From Bretschneidera sinensis (lineage: Eukaryota > Streptophyta > Magnoliopsida > Brassicales > Akaniaceae): a DNA stretch of 64,000 nt. Location of the stretch: positions 52,571,001 through 52,635,000 of the forward strand of contig CM043697.1 of NCBI GenBank assembly GCA_023935145.1. The letters are read 5' to 3'. This document shows, one piece after another, positions 48,182 through 57,897 of this stretch. The notes beneath the pieces were generated by a model that saw only the letters and a program-made list of their open reading frames with translations, was not told the origin of the DNA and searched no databases. A program made the position numbers and the translations under genes. Within the stretch, counting starts at the first letter, position 1; each line of letters starts with the position of its first letter.

Positions 48182-49435
48182 TCATGGTGCGGGAGAGTCC
48201 GAGCTGTCACGAAGAAGTTCCCTAATCTCAGCTAGGGAACCCTCGGTGTGCTCTCGATGTAACTCGAAGTCATCCCGTAGGTGGTCTATGGAGGAGCTCA
48301 GCCTCTGATAATCGGACTGCATGGACTGAAAACCGGACTCCATCGTCATCTGAAGACTCGTGATAGCTCGTAGGATGTCACCATATCCAGTCTGACCAGT
48401 ACTCGAGCCACCAATGGGAGCTCGGGTATCTGTCTCCACCTCAGCAGCCGTATCAGCATCCTCATCACTGTCACTCGCATCCTCTCGAATCCTTAGGCGC
48501 TTTCCGGCCTTAGGATAGAGAAACCCTTCACGAACAGTACATCCCATCTTCTTCAGAGATGAGATGTTGATGATATCCGTCAATCCGATATCCTGAGCCT
48601 CGGAGGCAAGCAAAGGTACCCGGAAGTGCTGGAGGATGAGTGTAATGAGCATCCCATAAGGAAGACACCCGGAGTCGTTTGCTTCACCGTTTATCATGTT
48701 GGTGAGCAGCAGAGGATATATATTGAAGTGGTGCCCAGATTTTAGGCACCAAATCAATACCGTATCTATTTTAGATAGATACCCTCGACTCCCGAGTTTC
48801 GGGTGGATGGTCCAACTGACAATCAATTGAAACATTTTTGAGTCGAGGGGCAAGTCACTACATGTGTGAAATGTAGTGGGTCTATACACATAGTTAGGGT
48901 CGCCCCTGACTATCCGACAGGCCTCCTCAACTTCAAAGTTGTCTGGCCATCCATCCAGACTCCATTGAACCCCCCTTATAGGGATTCTCAGAATGCTCAT
49001 TAAGAGGTCAGTGTTGACCTCAAACTCCACACCGCTAACTCTGGTTCTGAATCTCAGAGCCAGAGGACTGGGTTTCACCAAGTTCGCATAGAACTGGTGA
49101 ATCAGTCGCGGGTAATATTTTTCATGAATTCTGACCAGTAGGGTCAGATTTATTGCCTCAAAGGCTGGTAGAATATCGAAATTACCATGACGAATGGAGT
49201 CGAAATCAACGACTCTACCCGTCATGATTTTCTTGTGACGGATTATAGAGTTATACCTCTTATGAGCCGCTGGGCTGTAAAACAAAGCCTGCTCCAACTC
49301 TGTTCTTGGCTCCTTGCTGGATGACCCTGCTACTCCCTTCCCTTTTGACTCCGAAGCCGAAGGTTTTGAAGACCTTGGCTTTTTGGGCGCATTAGGTCCA
49401 CTTGTTGTGAGTTTTATACGGATTTTGTCACTCAT
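48182..49435 (-). CDS. Copia ORF3: 417-residue protein resembling a plant transposon-associated domain
   Basis: It is intact, on the same strand as pol and in the position where Sireviruses may carry an envelope-like gene. I see no signal peptide or membrane segment, so it does not look like an envelope protein. Seen: a basic, Ser/Lys-rich N-terminus (residues 1-45); a globular part about 50-300 with motifs such as YNSIIRHKKIM, FYANLVKPSP and RTRVSGVEFEV; an acidic stretch (DASDSDEDADTAAEVETD, about 325-345); and a C-terminal amphipathic, coiled-coil-like region (about 360-410). The globular part resembles the 'putative plant transposon protein' family found across plant genomes, by recall only. 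Biochemical function is unknown. An AT-rich leader, an internal TATA-like box and the palindrome array lie upstream. Confidence 0.85.
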   Translation of the reverse strand: MSDKIRIKLTTSGPNAPKKPRSSKPSASESKGKGVAGSSSKEPRTELEQALFYSPAAHKRYNSIIRHKKIMTGRVVDFDSIRHGNFDILPAFEAINLTLLVRIHEKYYPRLIHQFYANLVKPSPLALRFRTRVSGVEFEVNTDLLMSILRIPIRGVQWSLDGWPDNFEVEEACRIVRGDPNYVYRPTTFHTCSDLPLDSKMFQLIVSWTIHPKLGSRGYLSKIDTVLIWCLKSGHHFNIYPLLLTNMINGEANDSGCLPYGMLITLILQHFRVPLLASEAQDIGLTDIINISSLKKMGCTVREGFLYPKAGKRLRIREDASDSDEDADTAAEVETDTRAPIGGSSTGQTGYGDILRAITSLQMTMESGFQSMQSDYQRLSSSIDHLRDDFELHREHTEGSLAEIRELLRDSSDSPAP

Positions 49436-49644
49436 TTTCGAGAAATTCGAAGTTTTTGGAAAAAGGAAATTTGGTAAAAATGAGAGATTTTAACCGTAGA
49501 AAGTTAAAAACTCTTTAGGAATGAGTAGATCGGTGTGTTTAGAAGGGATTTGGATGGTTTTTAGATCAAAAAAATGAGTTTTTTTAGAGAGAGAAAGCTT
49601 GGGCTCTTTGAAAATGGCGTAAAAAAGGCGAAAATGAACAGTCC

Positions 49645-49653
49645 CTTTTATAG
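49645..49653 (-). promoter_or_regulatory. TATA-like box upstream of ORF3
   Basis: The minus strand reads CTATAAAAG, a canonical plant TATA box. It lies 11 bp from the palindrome array (49664-50001) and about 210 bp before the ORF3 ATG at 49435. This suggests ORF3 has its own promoter inside the element. Confidence 0.55.
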
Positions 49654-49663
49654 AATCGCGATA

Positions 49664-50001
49664 CCAGTCGACTGGGGTCGATATACCAGTCGACTGGGTC
49701 CCTTTGAAAAGATGAACAGTTTCTTTACCAGTCGACTGGGTAAACTTACCAGTCGACTGGGTCAACTAACAGTGAGATACCAGTCGACTGGACTATTTTT
49801 ACCAGTCGACTGGAGGACAAGGGTTTTTCAAAAAGATGGCTCCAAACAGGATTTTAATTTTATAGACGACTGAAGAAGATTTACCAGTCGTCTGGTTGAA
49901 TTGGCAGAGTGTTACCAGTCGACTGGGTCAAAGTTACCAGTCGACTGGAAACACAGGCAGAGACTTACCAGTCGACTGGAGAACATTTACCAGTCGACTG
50001 G
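49664..50001. promoter_or_regulatory. Internal array of CCAGTCGACTGG palindromes upstream of ORF3
   Basis: Perfect copies start at 49664, 49686, 49728, 49749, 49780, 49802, 49915, 49937, 49968 and 49990. A one-base variant (CCAGTCGTCTGG) starts at 49884. Spacers are 9-10, 19, 30 or 70 bp, giving centre distances of 21-22, 31, 42 and 82 bp. The spacer sequences are unrelated to those in the LTR arrays, while spacer lengths agree. Confidence 0.9.
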
Positions 50002-50141
50002 ATCCTGAGTAAAATTTTCAGTCCTGAATTTTTAGCACGATTTTGTTTATCTATGACATTTTTGAGTGAAGGGAATAATTAAACATAGATTAATACTCTA
50101 TCACTCAATGTCAAACATGCAAATGATGAAATGAGATGCAA

Positions 50142-53100
50142 TCAAACATTCAATTTATCAAAATCAAGCAATCCCATTAACTTTCTAATCTTACAAAAAC
50201 TAGCTTCACTTAAGGGTTTTGTAAGAATATCAGCTATTTGATCTTCTGAAGGTATAAATTCTAATCTTATATCACCTTTTTGAGCATGGTCTCTTAAGAA
50301 ATGATGTCTAATCTCTATATGCTTGGTTTTAGAGTGCTGAATAGGATTTTTGGTTAGGTTGATGGCACTAGTATTATCACAAAATATAGGAATATTTTTG
50401 AGACTCATGCCATAGTCTTCTAGTTGTTGTTTCATCCATAGTACTTGGGCACAACAACTGCCAGCTGCTACATATTCCGCCTCAGCGGTTGATAGTGCAA
50501 CTGAATTCTGTTTCTTGGAGAACCAAGAAGTTAACATAGCACCTAAGAATTGGCATGTTCCACTTGTGCTTTTTCTATCTAACCTACATCCAGCAAAATC
50601 AGCATCCGAATAACCTACTAGCTCAAAAGATGATTCTCTAGAATACCATAATCCTATGGTCTGGGTCCCTTGTAGATATCTAAGGACTCTTTTTACTGCA
50701 ACTACATGTGATTCCTTAGGATTAGATTGAAATCTAGCACACATGCATACACTGAACATTATATCAGGTCTACTTGCAGTCAAGTACAGTAAAGCACATA
50801 TCATGCTTCTATAATATTTAGAATCTACAGTTTTACCTCCTTCATCAAGATCAAGTTTGGTGGTTGTGCTCATAGGCGTTCCAATAGGCTTTGAGCTTTC
50901 CATCCCGAATCTCTTTAGTAGATCTTTGATGTACTTTTGTTGATTGATGAAGATACCTCCTTTTAGTTGCTTGATTTGCAGTCCAAGGAAGTAGGTAAGT
51001 TCTCCCATCATGCTCATTTCAAATTCACCTTGCATGCACTTTGCAAACTCTTGACACATAGATTCATTAGTAGCACCAAATATAATATCATCAACATATA
51101 TTTGAACTATCAAAGTGTCATTTTTGTGAGTTTTTGTGAAGAGAGTTGTATCTATTCTTCCTCTTACAAATTTATTATCAATCAAAAATTTACTTAGTCT
51201 TTCATACCATGCCCTTGGAGCTTGCTTCAACCCATATAGAGCTTTAGAAAGTTTATAGACATGATTTGGAAGACTAGGATTTTCAAATCCAAGAGGTTGT
51301 TCAACATAAACTTCTTCTTCTATAAAGCCATTTAAAAAGGCACTTTTCACATCCATTTGAAACAGCTTGAATTTATTAAAGCATGCAAAGGCTAATAACA
51401 TTCTAATAGCTTCTAATCTAGCTACGGGAGCATAGGTTTCATCAAAATCTATTCCTTCCTCTTGGTTATATCATTTAGCAACTAGTCTAGCCTTATTTCT
51501 AGTTACTATATCATTTTCATCCATTTTATTTCTATATACCCATTTAGTTCCAATAATTGAATGATCTTTAGGTCTTGGAACTAGTTCCCAAACATTGTTT
51601 TTTTCAAATTGATTTATCTCTTCCTGCATTGCAATTATCCAATTATTATCTTTTTCAGCTTCTATAAATGTCTTAGGTTCTTCTTGAGACAAATAAGCTA
51701 CAAAATTGCAAATATTTCTTATGGAAGAGCGAGTTCTTACCCCTTGTGAAGGATCACCAATTACTTGATCAATTGGATGATGATTTACATACCTCCAATC
51801 CTTGGGTAGATTTTCCTCTTGCTGACTTGAGGATTGTTGGTCCAAGTTTGGAGTTGCCATTCCTTCATTTGTTTGAGTAGAACTCTCTTTTAGGTCAACA
51901 ATGGGAGTAGGAGTTTCCATTCTTGGAATAAAATCTGCATCATCTTTAAAGGAAACTTCTCCACTACTCATTGGGTTAGTTTCATCAATAGTTACATGCA
52001 CAGATTCTTCTACTACTAGAGTTCTCTTATTGAAAACTCTATAAGCCTTACTAGCAGTAGAATATCCTAAAAATATCCCTTCATCAGTCTTGGAATCAAA
52101 TTTACCCAAGTTAGCTTTATTGTTATTTAAGATGAAGCACTTACTACCAAAGGCACGAAAATAGGAAATATTAGGCTTTCTCCCTTTCCATAGTTCATAA
52201 GGTGTTTTATCAAGCAGGGGCCTTATCAAAATTCTATTTAAAATATAGCAAGAAGTATTCACAGCTTCAGCCCAAAAATATTTTGGTAAATTATTTTCAC
52301 AAAGCATTGTTCTTGAAAATTCTTCTAGAACTCTATTTTTCCTCTCAACAACTCCATTTTGTTGAGGAGTTCTTGGAGCTGAAAGGTTGTGATTAATTCC
52401 ATTTTCATCACAAAATTTTGAAAAGCTTTGATTTTCAAATTCTTTGCCATGATCACTTCTTATGCTTGAAATACAAATACCTTTTTCATTTTGTACCTTT
52501 TTGCAAAACTTTTCAAATCCTTTGAAAGATTCATCCTTATAAGCAATAAAAATAACAAAGGTATATCTTGAATAGTCATCAACAATAACAAGAGCATATT
52601 GATGGCCACCTAGACTAATGGTACTAATTGGACCAAATAAGTCCATATGCAAAAGTTCCAAAGGTCTAGTAGTTGAGACAACATTTTTTGCTTTGAAAGA
52701 TATCCTAGATTGTTTTCCCATTTGACAAGCATTGCAAATTTTGTTTTTCTCAAAATTGATTTTAGGAAGACCAATAACTAAATCTTTTCTTGAAACAATT
52801 TTTAGCAAGTTCATGTTTACATGACCAAGCCTTCTATGCCATAGCCATTGATTTTCACTAAAAGCAGGAAAACATTTTTCATTATTGGAATGTAAGGATT
52901 TCACATCAACTATATAGACATTTTCATGTCTATGGCCAATGAATTTGATCTTGTTGCTCTTGATGTCTATAACTAGACAATGGGAGGTCTCAAATGTGAC
53001 TTTATATCTTTTGTCACATAATTGACTAATGCTAAGTAAATTTGGCTTTAGGCCTTGTACTAGCAATACATTATCTAAAGTTGAGAAATCATTACCGACT

Positions 53101-53348
53101 TTTCCATGCCCGATGATCTTTATTTTAGTATTGTCTCCAATGGTCACAAGTCCACCATCTCTTAGAGTTAGCTCCTTGAATACGCTTTTATCACCGGTCA
53201 TATGCTTCGAGCAACCGCTATCAAGGTACCAACAGTTACCTTTCTCCTTGGTGTGAAGGCAAATCTACATCACACAAGGATATACGATAGCATTTTTAGG
53301 TACCCAAAATTTCTTGGGTCCTTTGGGGTTAGTCCTTGAAAATACGGT
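50142..53348 (-). pseudogene. Copia pol: protease, integrase, RT, RNase H
   Basis: In the same frame as gag. Protease: DSGCSKHMTG near 53190-53220. Integrase: HRRLGHVN near 52820, then the core with MDLFGP (about 52640), RSDHGKEFENQ (about 52430) and VVERKNRVLEE (about 52335). RT: YVDDIIFG near 51065-51090. RNase H: STAEAEYVAAG near 50470-50500, ending with ILTKPL near 50200. In-frame stops occur at the gag end (TGA, near 53346), near 53267 (TAG) and at 51469-51471 (TGA). Apart from these the frame is open for over a thousand codons, with all checked motifs present. Confidence 0.9.
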
Positions 53349-55325
53349 TCATTTTGGGACCCATACTTTCTTAACAATATATGGTGCTCTATGAACATGT
53401 TGATGATGCACAATCCTAGCATTATAGTCATAGAAATTTCTAGGAAATTTTAAATGTGCATTCCTATAATCCTTAGGATGATAGTTCCTAGGATACATGA
53501 TTCTATGGTAAGGGGTATGAAAATGCATGTCATTTCCAAAAAATGAACGATGATGCATTCTAGGATATATGCTAGCATATGTATGCAAGTTATTTCTAGA
53601 ATAGCCATGATGGTGATTCCTAGGATGAGCATGAGCAGAATGCATTCTTTGATTATACACATTGTTCCTAGAAAGAGCATGATGATTATTTGTAGGGTGT
53701 GTATGAGCATTTCTAGAATGAGCATACAAATAAGCATGAGTATTTTTAGGATGCTTCAATTTAGTATGATCATTTAAGTTTCTAGACTTCCTCGGATTTA
53801 TCAAGGGAGTGCTTTCAACAAGGTTAGGAGCTTTTGAAGTAGAAGCTCCATCTACACAAGAGGCTTTCATGAATAAGCTCTCTTTTGTTTTTTGTTTTCC
53901 CAATGGAGAATATCCTACACCAGATTTTCCTCCACTTAATCTTTGGGAAGAAAGCACTTCATCAAGTTTTTCTTTACCAAGCATAAGTCTAGACACAGTG
54001 CTGTTTAATTCAGAAATTTTATTTTTCAAATTCTCATTTTCATCTTTAAGAAAATCTTGAGACGAATTATACAGTAAAGATGATAATTTTTCTTTTTCTT
54101 CTCTAAGAACTATCATTTCTTTAGAAAGAGATGATACTTCTTTCTTAAGAACAGAATTTCTAGAATCAAATTTCTTTAATTCTTCATGCATTTCATTTAT
54201 GACTTCTAGAAGTTCTTCACTACTAGTAACAATATTATTTTTTGAAGAGGGAGAAGAAGTTACCTCACTTTCATCATCGATTGCCATCAAACAAAGGTTG
54301 GCAATTTCTTCGTATCCGATTTCTTTGTCTGATGACTCATCTTCTTCGTCATCGCTCCAGGTAGTTGCTACCATAGCTTTCTTCTTGAAGCCCTTGTATG
54401 GTTTGCTTGAAACCGGACAGTCAGCTTTTATATGTCCTGGCTTCTTGCAGCCATAGCACATAAGTGGTTCCCTTTTTGAGGTGGGATCCTTTGAGTAAGG
54501 TTTCTTGCTTTTCTTCAAGAACCCATGGAATCGTCTGGTGATTAAAGCCATTTCACCATCCTCTTCACTGCTCTCTGCTTCTTGTTCTAATTCTTTTTCT
54601 TTGTTGCTCGTAGAAGCTTTGAGAGCAATTTGCTTTTTCTTCTTCTCATCATCATTGACGATGGGAGTCATTTCTTCCATCTCGTATGTCAATAATGACC
54701 CAAGCAGCGTCTCAACATCAAGCTTGTCAAGATTTTTGGCCTCTTGAATGGCTGTCCTCTTTGGTTTCCATTCTGGTGGCAGAGATCTCAAGATTTTTCT
54801 GGTTAGTTCAACTTCCTCAATATTCTTGCCAAGCAATTTTAAACCATTTATAATAGTAGTAAATCGTGAGTGCATTTCAGAAATGGTTTCGTTAGGAGAC
54901 ATCTTAAAAGATTCATATTCAGAAATTAGCATGTAAATTTTAGACTTTTTTACTTCACTTGTTCCTTCATATGTGACTCGCAATTTGTCCCATATTTCTT
55001 TAGCAGAAACACATGCAGATATTTTGTTGTATTCAGAAATATCTAATGCACAACGTAGCATGCTTGTTGCTCTGCTATTGAGAGACATCGTTCTACAATC
55101 CTCGTCAGTAAACTCAGTTTTGAGTTTAGGCATTGTATGAAGAGTCTCTCCAATAACTATTTCTTTTGAGGGAATTTTAGGTCCCTCTTCTATAATTCTC
55201 CATAGATTGTAATCTTGTCCTTCGACGAAGATTTTCATTTTATTTTTCCAGTAGTTATAATTTGATCCATTGAACAATGGTGGTCTAGTATAAGAGTGTC
55301 CCTCAGAGTAGCTATTTGCTGCCAT
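53349..55325 (-). CDS. Copia gag (658 residues)
   Basis: The structural protein starts at the ATG ending at 55325 (MAANSYSEGHSYTRP), about 40 bases after the primer-binding site. Residues about 1-230 form the copia gag/UBN2-type domain (FNGSNYNYWKNKMKIFV, YEGTSEVKKSKI). A CCHC knuckle (CYGCKKPGHIKADC) follows near 54425-54470, then an acidic stretch (DDEEDESSDKE), a long Glu/Lys/Ser coiled coil (about 53960-54240) and a His/Tyr/Asn/Arg-rich C-terminus. It ends at TGA, with pol continuing in the same frame. Sireviruses are known for such long gag proteins. Confidence 0.9.
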   Translation of the reverse strand: MAANSYSEGHSYTRPPLFNGSNYNYWKNKMKIFVEGQDYNLWRIIEEGPKIPSKEIVIGETLHTMPKLKTEFTDEDCRTMSLNSRATSMLRCALDISEYNKISACVSAKEIWDKLRVTYEGTSEVKKSKIYMLISEYESFKMSPNETISEMHSRFTTIINGLKLLGKNIEEVELTRKILRSLPPEWKPKRTAIQEAKNLDKLDVETLLGSLLTYEMEEMTPIVNDDEKKKKQIALKASTSNKEKELEQEAESSEEDGEMALITRRFHGFLKKSKKPYSKDPTSKREPLMCYGCKKPGHIKADCPVSSKPYKGFKKKAMVATTWSDDEEDESSDKEIGYEEIANLCLMAIDDESEVTSSPSSKNNIVTSSEELLEVINEMHEELKKFDSRNSVLKKEVSSLSKEMIVLREEKEKLSSLLYNSSQDFLKDENENLKNKISELNSTVSRLMLGKEKLDEVLSSQRLSGGKSGVGYSPLGKQKTKESLFMKASCVDGASTSKAPNLVESTPLINPRKSRNLNDHTKLKHPKNTHAYLYAHSRNAHTHPTNNHHALSRNNVYNQRMHSAHAHPRNHHHGYSRNNLHTYASIYPRMHHRSFFGNDMHFHTPYHRIMYPRNYHPKDYRNAHLKFPRNFYDYNARIVHHQHVHRAPYIVKKVWVPK

Positions 55326-55365
55326 TGGATCAACTCTAGGAATTTAAGCCTTATAAAGAGAACGA

Positions 55366-55378
55366 GGCTCTGATACCA
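55366..55378 (-). other. Copia primer-binding site
   Basis: The minus strand reads TGGTATCAGAGCC, complementary to initiator tRNA-Met, two bases from the 5' LTR. Confidence 0.88.
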
Positions 55379-55380
55379 AT

Positions 55381-56634
55381 TGTAGCTCGAGGTTTCAACC
55401 CAAGAGGGGGGGGGGGTGAATTGGGTTTTTAAAATCTTTTGCGGAATTTATACAAGTTTATAAAAACTGATAAGCAACAAATAATTAATACAAGTAAAAA
55501 GCTGTAAATAAAGAGTTTAAGGAAAGAGGATGCAAACACAGTTATAGTGGTTCGGCAATATCGGATTCGTTCCGACCCTACGTCCACTCTCTTCAAGGAA
55601 CTCCTTGAAGTAATCCACTAAGAAAACTTAGTCGCACAACTTAGCCGGGTGTTGCACAAACCGTACACAAGCAATTTACAGGAATTGCTTAAACCGAAAA
55701 ATCCCCTTCCTTTCGGAAGTTTCCCCTTCCTCTCGGAAGTAATCCCTTTACAAAGATGGTGTAAAGTAAAAGGTAGAGAGACAACAAATGAAAGCTTATT
55801 ACAACAGAAATGTCTCTCTTTCAAAGTAAAGCTTGAAGAAATGGCTCAATAAGATTATCTCAAAGCTTTTTGTGTTTCAAGAGTATAAAAACTTGATTAT
55901 ATGAGATCAACTCTTTTTGAATATTTGCTTCTTGTTTTTTGAATGCTTTTCTGAATGGGTTTATATAGCAATCAATTAATATGGCCGTTTTGGACTTTAA
56001 TTTGAAAAAGATTTACTTTAAAACGTTCAGATTTGGAGTCCAACGGTCATATTTTTGAACTACCAGTCGACTGGGTCGAGATACCAGTCGACTGGGTTCA
56101 CTTGAAAAATATACGTTTTCAGACCTTCTGGGTATCCAGTCGACTGGTATATATCATCCAGTCGACTGGGGACTTTCTGTCCATTTTACCAGTCGACTGG
56201 GTTGAATCATCCAGTCGACTGGGATATTACTGGTCAATGTACCAGTCGACTGGGTTAATTCATCCAGTCGACTGGATACCTTCTGACCCATATACCAGTC
56301 GACTGGTATATGTACCCAGTCGACTAGGTTGTCTTCCAACCCAGTTTTTCTTCTGTTTTTTATTAAAAACATTTAAAATTAATGGTTTTGGAAAAACCTT
56401 TTGTGTTTGAGCCATTGAACAAGCTAATACAATGTATGAGTGAGACTTACATTGGTTCTAAACCTTAAGACCTATACTTGATCTTCAGTCTTCACTTGAT
56501 ACTTGATTTGGTTCGAGTTTTTGCACTTTGTTCCTTGGTTGAATGTGTTTGATCCTTAATACAACTTAGTTTAAACATGTTAGTTAAATAACAGTTGTGT
56601 TTTGCCATCATTAAAATACGGGCGAGGGTCAACA
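55381..56634 (-). repeat. Copia 5' LTR (1254 bp)
   Basis: Partner of 46264-47512. A G-run near 55405 is three bases longer. Predicted TATA box (revcomp) lies near 55959-55968. Confidence 0.93.
56063..56327. promoter_or_regulatory. Palindrome array of the copia 5' LTR
   Basis: Nine perfect CCAGTCGACTGG copies and one mutated copy (CCAGTCGACTAG at 56316-56327), with the same spacing pattern as the 3' LTR apart from one base (first pair 21 instead of 20 bp apart). Confidence 0.9.
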
Positions 56635-57430
56635 CTAACAAATGATATCTTCCTATTCAAGTTCAAATTAGACCAGTTACAAGGACTCGAATTAAAAGGT
56701 TCAAAGAAACTTTCAATGGGCTGATTCAACACATTTGGGCTAAGAGCTATCTTTGGGGGCCCAAGGATGATGCTATACGCGATCCACAAAGACAAGTTTC
56801 CATAATTCAAGCTTTGGTATAATCTAGCAACTCAAGATGGTGAATTAAAATTTTAGTTTCCCAAAATTGGAGACTTACTCATTTTGGTTGGCTCATCAAG
56901 GAAAAAAGACTGGCTGCAAATTTTACTTTTTTTTTTATAATTGTTTCCATATTAATTTAATTGCTGAATTATAAGGCTTGCATGCCAAGTTAGGTACTTT
57001 CTTTATTTGGATTTTAGGTTACCAGAATTCTATTTAGGTTTATTTCCTATTTCTTAGTTTTCCTTTCTCTAATTGGTTACGAATTCTCATGTAGTCATTG
57101 GCTTTTTGGAATAAGACAAGTCAGATTTGATTCATACTTCGTGAGAGAAAATTCTCTTTGGTTTTTTTAGAATTTTTAAACTTATAGGAGTCTTCGTGGC
57201 GTTTATCTTCGACTTATCAATCAATTCTTCCATAATTGATTGTGGCGTCTTCATTATACCAAGGTTCTTGCTTTAATATAAGCAATGGGTCACGGTCTCA
57301 GTCTTCATTATACCAAAATTCTTGCTTCATTATAAGCAACGGGTCGTGGTTTCATATAAATCTGCCTCTAGACGATCTTGGAAGTCTTTTTGATCCATCA
57401 ATTTCTTAGTTCTTGGCGTGGATCATATCA

Positions 57431-57897
57431 GTTGGTATCAGAGCCTTCTAGTTGCAGGTTTGCTTATCTTTTGTTTTGATTCATAAAATAAATATTAAAT
57501 AAAACGTGAAAAAACAAATTTCTAGTTTAGGAAAAAAAAGGTGGAAAAAAAACATAAAAAATGCATAATATTCAATCCTTTCAATTCTTGTTTCAATTTC
57601 TCATCTTTATTTCCTTGTATTCTAGCCATTAAATCCGAATTTCTTTGTGAGTTATTGGTGAATTGTTGCTGGAAACTTGATACTGGTTCGGTTAGTTTGA
57701 TAAGAACCTATAGAGGATTATTACGAGTGGAAAAAGGCAAGAGTGGTGAGCATATAAGTGGGGAAAAGCCAATCTGATTTTTGTGTGAAAACACGAGTGA
57801 AATTGAGTGACTCATTCTTTGAGTGAAACACGTGAGGGAGTGTGTGAGGTTCTTTTGGTCTTTTTTTTTTTTTTCTAATGTTGTTTTTGCAGCAAAC
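57431..57897 (+). other. F-e leader with primer-binding site
   Basis: The primer-binding site lies at 57433-57444, followed by an untranslated leader with A- and T-rich runs. No gene is seen before the gag ATG at 57898. Confidence 0.75.

Larger units (their letters stand above)
46264..56634 (-). mobile_element. Ty1/copia element, Sirevirus-like, with a third ORF (10.4 kb)
   Basis: On the minus strand: 5' LTR 55381-56634, tRNA-iMet primer-binding site, gag (55325-53349), pol in the same frame (53348-50142), a non-coding interval with a palindrome array, ORF3 (49435-48182), polypurine tract (47513-47530) and 3' LTR 46264-47512. Target duplication CTAAC is perfect. I counted about seven substitutions and two short indels between the LTRs, about 0.6%. 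The domain order protease-integrase-RT-RNase H is copia-type. The long gag with a coiled coil, a single CCHC and the extra ORF after pol are Sirevirus-like, which is family knowledge. Three in-frame stops in gag-pol are the only damage seen. Confidence 0.93.
46245..57430 (+). repeat. F-e 5' LTR, split by the copia element
   Basis: 46245-46263 (TGATGAGGACATGGCTAAC) plus 56640-57430 form one F LTR of about 810 bp that ends GGATCATATCA. The copia insertion duplicated CTAAC. The primer-binding site TGGTATCAGAGC follows at 57433-57444. The U3 module is much reduced in this copy. Confidence 0.83.
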
